Below, in pieces: positions 1 through 6,861 of a stretch of DNA of 25,542 nucleotides. The notes below the pieces were generated by a model that was not told where the DNA came from, did not search any database, and was given only the letters and a program-made list of their open reading frames with translations. This stretch comes from Pseudomonadota bacterium (GTDB taxonomy: Bacteria > Pseudomonadota > Alphaproteobacteria > Rhizobiales > Rhizobiaceae): contig JAFAGL010000169.1 in NCBI GenBank assembly GCA_023422735.1, forward strand, positions 1 to 25,542. The letters are read 5' to 3'. Within the stretch, counting starts at the first letter, position 1. Each line of letters starts with the position of its first letter. A program made the translations under genes and the position numbers.

Positions 1-1063
1 GTGTGAGCCGGTCTGTTCCAAAACTGTCTTTGGCCTGGAACAAAATGCGGCGGGCGGCTTCAGATGGCGTACCAAGCCGCGCTTCGATTTCATCGAGCGG
101 GGTCTGCTGGCTGATGCCCTCAAGGTCAAGGCCGATCGCGGCACCGAGCGGCGCAAGATTGTCGTCCGTTATGGAAAGACCCTGGATCTCGCGATATTTG
201 CGATGTGCAGCCTCGGCTGTGTGGCCGACATAAACGGCGATGCCGCTGACCAGCGCCTGATCGTCCGGGTTGCGGCCGAACTTCGCGAGCCGACCCTTGA
301 TGTCGGCGTAATAAGCCTTGGCCGCGTCGATCTGCAGCGCGGTGCCGAAGCGGACATCGGCGAATTCAGCACCAAAATCCTTGGACCGTTCCGAAGCGCC
401 AGCAGTGAGCAGCGGGATCTGGCCTTGCGGTGGCCGCTCGATGTTGAGAGGGCCTGCAACCTGGTAATGCTCGCCCCGATAATTCAGGCGATGCACTTTG
501 TTTGCGTCGATAAACAGCCCGTTCGCCTTGTCTCCGACAAGCGCGCCGTCTTCCCAGGAATCCCAGAGGCCCTTGAGGATTTGCACGAATTCATGCGCAT
601 TGTCGAAGCGGTGATCCGTGCCCCAATGTTGGGAACGGCCGAAATTGAGTGCGGCCTCGGGGTCGCGCCCCGTGACGATGTTCAGGGCCAGTCGACCGCC
701 ACTCAGATGGTCCACCGTCGCCGTCGCGCGGGCCACGTTGAAGGGATCCGAATAGGTCGCGTTGACCGTGGTCACCACGCCGATGCGCGTCGTGACCGCC
801 GACACCCACGCGGCGAGCGTCAGAGCTTCTGGTCGCGTCACGAGATTGGGATGAAGAGCCTGCGTTTCTGGCAGGCCTACGACGCGATCGCCTATAAAGA
901 AGAAGTCGAGCTTTCCACGTTCGGCGAGCTGCGCCATGTCGCGCATGAAGATGGGATCGAATGTGCTGTCGGCTCGGGCTTCCGGCAAGCGCCATCCCGC
1001 AGGATGGAAGCCGGTCGCCCAGATCGAGAAGCCCAGCCGCAAATGTCTGCGCTCATTTGTCAT
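1..1063 (-). CDS. NtaA/SnaA/DszA-family flavin-dependent monooxygenase (3' end outside window)
   Basis: An open minus-strand frame starts at ATG 1063 and runs off the left edge after about 354 codons; the family is usually about 430-460 residues, so the C-terminus is missing. The N-terminus has the typical pattern of an LLM-class (luciferase-like) oxidoreductase: a first strand LRLGFSIWATGFHPAGWR, then MAQLAERGKLDFFFIGDR, then a segment VDHLSGGRLALNIVTGRDPEAA that matches the family's conserved 'WNIVTS' region, and later PLLTAGASERSKDFGAEFAD. Such enzymes use FMNH2 and O2 to open or desulfurise substrates such as nitrilotriacetate, dibenzothiophene sulfone or alkanesulfonates; the substrate here cannot be read from sequence. 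A weak GGA lies about 8 bases before the start. It follows the binding-protein gene in the same direction after 101 bases that hold the 8-bp repeat, which suggests one uptake-and-oxidation operon. Confidence 0.9.
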   Translation of the reverse strand, partial: MTNERRHLRLGFSIWATGFHPAGWRLPEARADSTFDPIFMRDMAQLAERGKLDFFFIGDRVVGLPETQALHPNLVTRPEALTLAAWVSAVTTRIGVVTTVNATYSDPFNVARATATVDHLSGGRLALNIVTGRDPEAALNFGRSQHWGTDHRFDNAHEFVQILKGLWDSWEDGALVGDKANGLFIDANKVHRLNYRGEHYQVAGPLNIERPPQGQIPLLTAGASERSKDFGAEFADVRFGTALQIDAAKAYYADIKGRLAKFGRNPDDQALVSGIAVYVGHTAEAAHRKYREIQGLSITDDNLAPLGAAIGLDLEGISQQTPLDEIEARLGTPSEAARRILFQAKDSFGTDRLT

Positions 1064-1110
1064 GTGAAAAATTCCAGTTTCTACGCACTCGTTCAGCTCG
1101 GATCGAGCCA

Positions 1111-1168
1111 AAGCACTCAGGCACTCAGGCATTCAGGCATTCAGGCATTCAGGCATTCAGGCATTCAG
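1111..1168. repeat. 8-bp tandem repeat (AGGCATTC) in the intergenic region
   Basis: Five perfect copies of AGGCATTC (1127-1166) are preceded by two diverged copies, AGGCACTC (1119-1126) and AAGCACTC (1111-1118). On the transcribed minus strand the unit reads TGAATGCC. The first TGA (1167-1165) is the stop codon of the binding-protein gene and is followed at once by ATG. Each such ATG opens a seven-codon frame, MPECLNA, which ends three units later in another TGAATG junction. Copy-number changes by slippage would alter only the spacer between the two genes, not either product. Confidence 0.95.
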
Positions 1169-2139
1169 TTGAGATAGAAGCCTGGATTGGCGGTCGCGTA
1201 ATCGACCTTCGTCAAATCGGGATCGATGATCTCGAGATCCTTTTGCAGCTTGTCGTAAGAGGCTTCGCTGAAGCGTCCGCTTTCCACCAGCGAGCGGGAA
1301 AGGCTGTCGGCGACCCTCGCGGCAACGCTATCCGACAGGTCGGGATAGATGTCTTTAAGCGCAGCAATGGCCACTGAATGATCGGAAATTACCAGTTTCT
1401 GCGCCTTCAGCGTGGCTTCGACCACGGCCTGCGCGACTTTCGGATTATCCTTCACGTAGGCGTCGAGGGCGAGCAGAGCCAGGCCGGGGATCTCGACCTT
1501 GCGCCAATCATGCGCCACGCGGTAGCCGTTACCTTCCAGCCGCACCGCGTCGAGATTGCCGAACATGCCGGCATCAATGCGGTCAGTGTCGAGCGCTGCT
1601 TTTTGCGCAGCACCTACGCCCACCCCTAGCACCTCAATGTCGGTGCCGACTGACAAACCTGTCTCGTGGGCTTCAAGCCGGATGAGATTTTCGGTCAGGC
1701 TACCGGCGGAGGTGATGCCGACGCGCTTGCCCTTGAGATCGGCGAAACTCTTGACCGGCGACGCGTCCGGAACAAGCAGGGCGTAGGTGTGCGTTCCCTG
1801 GAGCGCGAAGGCAACATGGGCATCGACGCCGCGGGTTTTCAGCCGCGTAACGTGTTCTGGCGCAGCGATGGCATATTGAATGCCGCCTCCAACCAGCGCC
1901 TGGATGCTCGGCGCGCCGCCCTTGAAGTTGACGAGCTCGGCGTCGATGCCGTGCTCTTTGTAGAAGCCCTTGTCGATGGCGATCCTAACGGCGAGCGAAT
2001 TGTCGCTGAGCGCGCCAGGCGTGCCGAAAACGACGCGTTCCTGCGCCAGCGCGCCTGTCGTGAGAGCTCCCAGCACGAGCGGCACGGCTAGTCTGCGAAA
2101 CAACTTTGCGCCAGCGCGCGAAATAGCGAAATGGATCAT
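1165..2139 (-). CDS. NitT/TauT-type ABC transporter periplasmic substrate-binding protein
   Basis: The product is 324 residues from ATG 2139, chosen because GGAG lies 5 bases upstream and because it gives a clean signal peptide: basic KLFRR, hydrophobic LAVPLVLGALTTG, then ALA|Q cleavage near residue 32. A longer frame to 2202 lacks these. The mature protein has the NMT1/THI5-like fold pattern: FGTPGALSDNSLAVRIAIDKGFYKEHGIDAELVNF (typical 'GFFKEEGLDVE' element), then GGAPSIQALVGGGIQYAIAAPEH and SFADLKGKRVGI. Family members capture sulfonates, nitrate, pyrimidine precursors or aromatic acids in the periplasm. The permease and ATPase are not in the window. The flavin monooxygenase next in the operon makes an organosulfur or related substrate more likely (inference). 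Confidence 0.9.
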   Translation of the reverse strand: MIHFAISRAGAKLFRRLAVPLVLGALTTGALAQERVVFGTPGALSDNSLAVRIAIDKGFYKEHGIDAELVNFKGGAPSIQALVGGGIQYAIAAPEHVTRLKTRGVDAHVAFALQGTHTYALLVPDASPVKSFADLKGKRVGITSAGSLTENLIRLEAHETGLSVGTDIEVLGVGVGAAQKAALDTDRIDAGMFGNLDAVRLEGNGYRVAHDWRKVEIPGLALLALDAYVKDNPKVAQAVVEATLKAQKLVISDHSVAIAALKDIYPDLSDSVAARVADSLSRSLVESGRFSEASYDKLQKDLEIIDPDLTKVDYATANPGFYLN

Positions 2140-2449
2140 GACAACTCCAGTGCAGAACGCCACCGAAGCTATTTTCGTAAGAGATGCCAGAACAGGCATC
2201 ATCTACCAAACTTCCATGCAATGGAGGTTTGCTAGTCTAAATGCCGGCTAGCCGCCGCTGGCTTTATTCTGAATAGGGCTGCTTATCGAAGTTTGGTCGA
2301 GCTTCCGCCTTAGGAGGAGCCTCGTTCATCCCTGCTCGATGTCGACGTCAAATGCGAGCCAACTGAGCAGCGCTCAAGAGCGATAGAGTAACGGATGCCC
2401 GCTTGGCGACGAATTTTCTTTAATAAAATCAAAATCTTATAAGGTAAAA
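2140..2449. promoter_or_regulatory. Leader/intergenic region with two inverted repeats upstream of the binding-protein gene
   Basis: These 310 bases carry no convincing gene. Two inverted repeats lie close together upstream of the binding-protein start: GATGCC/GGCATC with a 6-base spacer (2183-2200, perfect) and AAACTTCCAT/ATGGAGGTTT with a 3-base spacer (2208-2230, one mismatch). Either could be an operator for the uptake operon or an RNA hairpin in its leader. I found no good -35/-10 pair. The segment 2231-2449, up to the tRNA, is featureless apart from AT-rich sequence at 2411-2450, which lies just downstream of the tRNA 3' end. Confidence 0.4.
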
Positions 2450-2526
2450 TGGTGATCCCGGCTGGAATCGAACCAGCGACCTACAGATTAGGAATCTGCC
2501 GCTCTATCCTACTGAGCTACGGGACC
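2450..2526 (-). tRNA. tRNA-Arg (anticodon CCT)
   Basis: The 77-nt minus-strand sequence folds as a canonical tRNA. The acceptor stem GGTCCCG pairs with CGGGATC (one G-T wobble), followed by TA. The D stem is GCTC/GAGC. The anticodon stem GCAGA/TCTGT encloses loop TTCCTAA, giving anticodon CCT, which reads the Arg codon AGG. The T stem is GCTGG/CCAGC with loop TTCGATT. The terminal CCA is encoded (2452-2450). Confidence 0.97.
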
Positions 2527-2533
2527 ACGCGAC

Positions 2534-2614
2534 GCGCTTCATAACCTGTTCGTCCATGCGGAAGCAAGCTTCCGGCGTGGAGTTCACAGAGCAGGTTCAA
2601 GGTGATGAAAGCGC
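2534..2614. repeat. 81-nt nested palindromic hairpin between the M20 gene and tRNA-Arg
   Basis: Three sets of complementary arms are nested. Outer: GCGCTTCAT (2534-2542) with ATGAAAGCGC (2605-2614, one bulged A). Middle: AACCTG (2543-2548) with CAGGTT (2592-2597). Inner: TCCATGCGGAAG (2553-2564) with the segment 2569-2581 (12 bp, one bulged G), around loop CAAG. It begins directly at the M20 stop codon and ends 7 bases before the tRNA. There is no U-tract on either strand, so it is not a standard intrinsic terminator. It may be an interspersed palindromic element of the kind known in Rhizobiales, an mRNA 3'-end stabiliser, or a processing signal. Only one copy is seen here. Confidence 0.7.
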
Positions 2615-3781
2615 TTATTTCGCGGCCAGCGCAGTTTCCGTCAGCTTGACCCAGTAGCTGATGCCATGCGGGATCGCCTCATCGTTGAAATCATAAGCCG
2701 GGTTATGAAGGCCAGCCGAGGTTCCGTTGCCGATCCACACCATCGCACCGGGGCGCTGTTGCAGCATATAGGAAAAATCCTCACCGCCCATCATCGGCGC
2801 AATCTCGCGGTCGACATTGGCAGCGCCCGCGATCTCGGTGGCGATATCAGCGGAAAAACCGGCTTCGTCGGCGTGGTTGAAGGTGACGGGATAGTTTGGC
2901 CGGAAGTCGAGCGTGATCTCCGCGCCATGGGCCGCGCCGATGCCCGCGCAGACTTCTTGCATGCGGGCGCGTGTCGCGTCCTGAACTTCGAGGCGCAGCA
3001 CGCGCACCGTTCCCGCCAGTTCCACCGTTTCGGGAATGACGTTGAAGGCATCGCCACCGTGGAATTTGGTCACGGATAGAACTGCAGAATCGATCGGATC
3101 CGTGTTGCGTGCCACGATCGTCTGCAACGCCTGGACAAGCTGGCTGCCGATCACGATGGGATCAATTGTCCGGTTTGGCTGCGCTGCATGGCCGCCTTTG
3201 CCTGCGATCTTGATCGAAAACTCCGCCGTCGCGGCCATGATCGGACCGGCACGGGTCGCAAACTGACCCAACGGCAGGCCCGGCATATTGTGCATTCCGA
3301 ACACCTTCTCGATCCCGAAACGCTCCAGAACGCCTTCTTCGACCATGACGCGCCCGCCGCCTTGGCCTTCTTCGGCAGGCTGAAAGATCAGCGCCACCGT
3401 GCCGGCAAAATTTCGGGTTTCGGCGAGATATTTCGCAGCCCCCAGCAACATCGCGGTATGGCCGTCATGACCACAGGCATGCATCTTGCCGGGCGTGGTG
3501 GAAGCGTAGGGCGCGCCGGTGATTTCGGTGAGCGGCAACGCATCCATATCAGAACGCAGCGCAATCGTCGGACCATCGCCCAAGCGCCCCTTGATCAAAC
3601 CGACGACGCCGGTTTTCGCCAAACCTGTCACTACCTCGTCGCAGCCAGTTTCCTGCAACCGCGCTTCAACAAATGCCGATGTTTCATAAAGATCGAAATC
3701 AAGTTCCGGATGCGTGTGCAACGTGCGGCGCCATTTTGTGACTTCTTCCTGCAATTCGGCGGCGCGGTTCAAGATCGGCAT
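2615..3781 (-). CDS. M20D-family amidohydrolase (HipO/IAA-amino acid hydrolase-like)
   Basis: The product is 388 residues from ATG 3781, with GGAG 10 bases upstream; upstream in-frame codons add only non-family sequence. It is a metallopeptidase that cleaves N-acyl amino acids (hippurate-type, or related amides), probably in the cytosol since no signal peptide is seen. Metal-site motifs are all present: HACGHDGH (Cys103, His105), QPAEEGQGG (Glu137, Glu138), MHNMPG (His164) and a C-terminal GLHNPAYDFND (His359). The lid/dimerisation motif GKGGHAAQPN (His198) and MGGEDFSYML are intact. The gene diverges from the carboxypeptidase gene. Exact substrate is unknown; family assignment is secure. Confidence 0.93.
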   Translation of the reverse strand: MPILNRAAELQEEVTKWRRTLHTHPELDFDLYETSAFVEARLQETGCDEVVTGLAKTGVVGLIKGRLGDGPTIALRSDMDALPLTEITGAPYASTTPGKMHACGHDGHTAMLLGAAKYLAETRNFAGTVALIFQPAEEGQGGGRVMVEEGVLERFGIEKVFGMHNMPGLPLGQFATRAGPIMAATAEFSIKIAGKGGHAAQPNRTIDPIVIGSQLVQALQTIVARNTDPIDSAVLSVTKFHGGDAFNVIPETVELAGTVRVLRLEVQDATRARMQEVCAGIGAAHGAEITLDFRPNYPVTFNHADEAGFSADIATEIAGAANVDREIAPMMGGEDFSYMLQQRPGAMVWIGNGTSAGLHNPAYDFNDEAIPHGISYWVKLTETALAAK

Positions 3782-3963
3782 AGGAAATTTACTCCGGACA
3801 AGATGTTGAAAGGCTATAGCGGCGCGAGAACCATGGTCAAGCCGATCTGCGATCCGATTGCCTTGCTCGCGCCAAACTCTCAAGGCAGGCAACCAGCGCG
3901 CATGGACCCTGAAGGCTCATCGCACTATACTTGCTCCATCTTCTCGAAAAGCGGACCGGATCC

Positions 3964-5070
3964 TTGACCAGAAAGCTGCTTGCCGTGCTTCTTCTCGCCA
4001 CTGGATTGGCTGGCTTCAGCCAGTCAGCCCTGGCTGGGCCGTCGATCGTCGTCGATGTCGCATCCGGCAAGGTGCTGTCTCAACAGGACGCTTACAAGCG
4101 CTGGTATCCCGCTTCGCTGACCAAGCTGATGTCGGTTTATGTCACGTTCCGCGCTATTCAGGACGGCGAGATAACCCTTTTGTCGCCTGTGGAGATTTCC
4201 AAGCGCGCCACAAGGGAACCGCCAAGCAAGATGGGTTATCCCGAGGGCTCGGTTCTTTCGGTCGACAATGCCATCAAGATCATGATGGTGAAATCCGCCA
4301 ATGACGTGTCGACCGCGCTCGGCGAAACTGTCGGCGGTTCGATCGGCGGATTTGCGGATCGCATGAACCGCGAAGCCAGACGGCTTGGAATGCGCGATTC
4401 GCATTTCGTGAATCCGCACGGCCTGCATTCGGAAAACCATTACACTACCGCGCATGACATGGCGGTTCTGGCGACCGCGCTTCTTCGCGACTTCCCGCAA
4501 TACAAGGATTATTTCGACATCGAGGCGATTGCGGCAGGCGATACCGTCATCCCCAACCATAATGAGTTGATCGGCGGTTTCGAAGGCGCCGACGGAATGA
4601 AAACCGGCTATACCTGCCCTGCCGGCTTCAATGTGGTTGCATCCGCCACGCGAAACAACCGAAAACTGATGGCCGTTGTGCTGGGCGATGTTTCCTCACA
4701 AGCGCGCGCGTATAGGACCGCGGAGCTCCTGACCGAAGGCTTTGCCAAGTCCGATGCCGCCGCTCCGCTTCTTGCATCGCTTCCTCGCAGCGGCAGCGAC
4801 CTTTCCGTTGCCGGCAATATGCGCGCCTCGATATGTACGGAAGCTGCGCAAAAAGAAATTGCCAAGACCCGCAATGCCGAGGGCAAGCCGCTCGTTCCTT
4901 CCCCGTTCCTGACCGAAATGACGCGGCCTCGCGTCGTGGTCAGCGTCGCGCTGGGCGGCGCCACCGGACCAAAATCGACGCAACCGCGTTACGCCGATGT
5001 TCCGGTTCCCACGCCGCGCCCCGACTACAAGCCGGAAACGGCAGCACTTCAGGTCGAACAAGGCGGCTAA
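3964..5070 (+). CDS. D-alanyl-D-alanine carboxypeptidase (peptidase S11, DacA/DacF type)
   Basis: The product is 368 residues if translation starts at TTG 3964; the frame is open back to another TTG at 3931, but 3964 gives the usual short signal peptide (TRKLLAVLLLATGLAGF, then SALA|GPS). Penicillin-binding motifs are intact: SLTK (Ser51 nucleophile, Lys54), SAN (Ser111, Asn113) and KTG (from Lys213). The enzyme trims the terminal D-Ala of peptidoglycan pentapeptides in the periplasm. The region after KTG is about 150 residues and ends in a proline-rich tail (PVPTPRPDYKPE); I do not recognise a PBP5 C-terminal anchor helix. The stop codon lies 5 bases before the CobW-like gene, so the two are probably cotranscribed and coupled. 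Confidence 0.92.
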   Translation: MTRKLLAVLLLATGLAGFSQSALAGPSIVVDVASGKVLSQQDAYKRWYPASLTKLMSVYVTFRAIQDGEITLLSPVEISKRATREPPSKMGYPEGSVLSVDNAIKIMMVKSANDVSTALGETVGGSIGGFADRMNREARRLGMRDSHFVNPHGLHSENHYTTAHDMAVLATALLRDFPQYKDYFDIEAIAAGDTVIPNHNELIGGFEGADGMKTGYTCPAGFNVVASATRNNRKLMAVVLGDVSSQARAYRTAELLTEGFAKSDAAAPLLASLPRSGSDLSVAGNMRASICTEAAQKEIAKTRNAEGKPLVPSPFLTEMTRPRVVVSVALGGATGPKSTQPRYADVPVPTPRPDYKPETAALQVEQGG

Positions 5071-5075
5071 GCGAG

Positions 5076-6191
5076 ATGTTTCCGATCCCCGTATCCATCC
5101 TGACCGGCTTTCTCGGTTCAGGAAAAACCACCCTGCTCAATCGCTTGTTGAAGGACCCACAGCTCGCTGACACCGCAGTGATCGTCAACGAGTTCGGAGA
5201 CGTCTCGATCGATCACGCTTTGGTGGAAACCGCATCCGACGGCGTGATCGAACTGGCTGGCGGCTGCCTTTGCTGCACGGTGCGCGGCGAATTGGTGGAC
5301 ACGCTGAGCGATCTGGTCGACCGGCGGCGCGAAGGCCGTGCGCCCGCAATAAAGCGCATTGTGATCGAAACAACAGGGCTGGCCGACCCGGCACCCGTTC
5401 TTCATGCCTTGATGGCGCATCCGACCCTTGTTCGGGCACTGCGGCTAGATGGTGTGATCACGGCGGTCGACGCCGTGCATGGCGTTGCAACGCTCGATGA
5501 CTACCCGGAAGCAATCAAGCAGGTCGCGGTCGCGGATCGTTTGATCGTCACGAAAACCGACCTTGCTTCATCTGAGCAGGTGTCCGCTCTGAAAAATCGC
5601 CTGGCCGCGTTGAACCCCAATGCCGAACAGCGCAATGCGCAGCGCGAGTCTGATCTCCAGGCCTTGCTTGTTTGCGGACTTTACGATCCCGAAACAAAGA
5701 GCATCGATGTCCGCCGCTGGCTGGGCGAAGCGGCAGATAATCATCACGGCCATTCCCACGATCACCACTCCCACGCGCATACGCACCACCATCACCAACA
5801 CCATTCGCAGGATGCTCAGGACGGTATCCGGTCTTTCGCACTCACCCATCCCGGACCGATCCCCTCATCGGCTGTGGAAATGTTCGTGGACCTTTTGCAA
5901 GCGAGTTACGGTGAGCGGCTTTTGAGGATGAAAGGGATCATCGAGCTTGCGGAAGACCGCGATCATCCCCTTGCGCTACACGGGGTGCAGACCATCATGC
6001 ATCCGCCTACACGGCTGAAAGCATGGCCTGACGGGCCGCGAGGCACGCGGCTCGTGCTGATAACAAGGGACGTGCCGGAAGACTATGTGCGCAAGCTTTT
6101 TGCCACGCTGACGGACCGCCCCTTGCCAGATACGCCCGATCGCGCGGCAATGACGCAAAACCCGCTGGCGATCGCTGGCCTGAAGATATGA
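5076..6191 (+). CDS. CobW/COG0523-family GTPase, putative metallochaperone
   Basis: The product is 371 residues from ATG 5076, immediately after the carboxypeptidase gene. Visible elements are Walker A GFLGSGKTT (11-19), the metal-binding GCLCC motif (63-67), ETTGLADP (99-106), guanine-specificity TKTD (159-162) and a C-terminal CobW_C domain. Between the two domains is a His-rich stretch, 14 His in residues 223-243, a common zinc/cobalt/nickel-holding linker. COG0523 proteins use GTP hydrolysis to load metals; some serve cobalamin synthesis, others zinc enzymes. cobS/cobT lie 8 kb away but in a separate transcription unit, so the partner cannot be decided. Pairing with a non-metal D,D-carboxypeptidase gives no direct clue. 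Confidence 0.9.
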   Translation: MFPIPVSILTGFLGSGKTTLLNRLLKDPQLADTAVIVNEFGDVSIDHALVETASDGVIELAGGCLCCTVRGELVDTLSDLVDRRREGRAPAIKRIVIETTGLADPAPVLHALMAHPTLVRALRLDGVITAVDAVHGVATLDDYPEAIKQVAVADRLIVTKTDLASSEQVSALKNRLAALNPNAEQRNAQRESDLQALLVCGLYDPETKSIDVRRWLGEAADNHHGHSHDHHSHAHTHHHHQHHSQDAQDGIRSFALTHPGPIPSSAVEMFVDLLQASYGERLLRMKGIIELAEDRDHPLALHGVQTIMHPPTRLKAWPDGPRGTRLVLITRDVPEDYVRKLFATLTDRPLPDTPDRAAMTQNPLAIAGLKI

Positions 6192-6202
6192 AATGATCTC
6201 TG

Positions 6203-6562
6203 TCAGGGCGACAAGGCGATGGGCCGGAAGCGGCCGACAACATCGCCAAGCGTCATCGTAAAGCTGCCATCGTCGCCCTCGGCCTTTTCAGGAAAACAGC
6301 TTTCCGTTTTGCTGACATCGGACTTCAAACAAAGTTTGCCGTCTTGGCGCCGCCATTTGCCCTGATCGATCGGCTTGGGAACATTGTCCGCCATGTCGGC
6401 GTAATCACCATCCTTTTTGAAGACCATACGCGTCACCGTACCATCGGGCTGCGTGGCTTCGTAGATGCCGGGCTGCATCGGTCCTTCACCGGTATCGACC
6501 CCGTACTGTTCCCCGCATCCGGCGAGACTAAGCAAAGCTCCCAAGGCGATCTGCAATCTCAT
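6203..6562 (-). CDS. Small putative lipoprotein of unknown function
   Basis: The product is 119 residues from ATG 6562; GAGG is 7 bases upstream. The N-terminus MRLQIALGALLSLAGC is a lipoprotein signal with lipobox LAGC (Cys16). The rest is short and soluble, with the pattern GIYEATQPDGTVTRMVFKKDGDYADM suggesting a small beta-rich periplasmic domain, and two further Cys in the C-terminal half (KLCLKSDVSKTESCF) that could form a disulfide. I recognise no family. It is the last gene of a likely minus-strand unit after the L,D-transpeptidase and TusA-like genes, and converges with the CobW gene with 11 bases between their ends. Confidence 0.75.
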   Translation of the reverse strand: MRLQIALGALLSLAGCGEQYGVDTGEGPMQPGIYEATQPDGTVTRMVFKKDGDYADMADNVPKPIDQGKWRRQDGKLCLKSDVSKTESCFPEKAEGDDGSFTMTLGDVVGRFRPIALSP

Positions 6563-6616
6563 AATCCACCCTCGCAATTACCACGACGCGGTTACTCGCA
6601 ACGGCAGACCGGGAAA

Positions 6617-6856
6617 TCAAGATGGGGAGGAACCAGTCTTGATGATGGTAAAGCGATGGCCCGCATCGAGCTTCTCCGTCGAAACGAGGCGATGACCTGT
6701 CTCCTGGCAAAAGGCCGGAATGTCGAGACCCGCCAAAGGATCGGTGGTTTCGATGACCAACTCGGCACCCGGCGGGAGACTTTCCAGCCGCTTACGGGTT
6801 CGCAAAACCGGAAGCGGGCAGTTCAGCCCGCGCAGATCATAAATTTCATCCGGCAC
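6617..6856 (-). CDS. TusA/SirA-family sulfurtransferase-like protein
   Basis: The product is 79 residues from GTG 6856, five bases after the stop of the L,D-transpeptidase gene; I see no clear Shine-Dalgarno, so translation is probably coupled. The family signature is clear: YDLRGLNCPLPVLRTRKRLESL, with the CPxP motif and persulfide-accepting Cys13, followed by ELVIETTDPLAGLDIPAFCQETGH. TusA-like proteins carry persulfide sulfur for tRNA thiolation, molybdenum cofactor or redox functions. Its place between two cell-envelope lipoprotein genes is not explained by that role. Confidence 0.85.
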   Translation of the reverse strand: MPDEIYDLRGLNCPLPVLRTRKRLESLPPGAELVIETTDPLAGLDIPAFCQETGHRLVSTEKLDAGHRFTIIKTGSSPS

Positions 6857-6861
6857 GAAGA

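Noticed and set aside
203..1177. 324-codon plus-strand frame across the left region
   Set aside because: It is antisense to the monooxygenase, which gives a clear family match on the minus strand, and its C-terminus merely translates the 8-bp repeat (AFRHSGIQ).
3188..3967. 259-codon plus-strand frame
   Set aside because: It is antisense to the M20 amidohydrolase gene; composition is Arg/Gln/His-rich as expected of a shadow frame.
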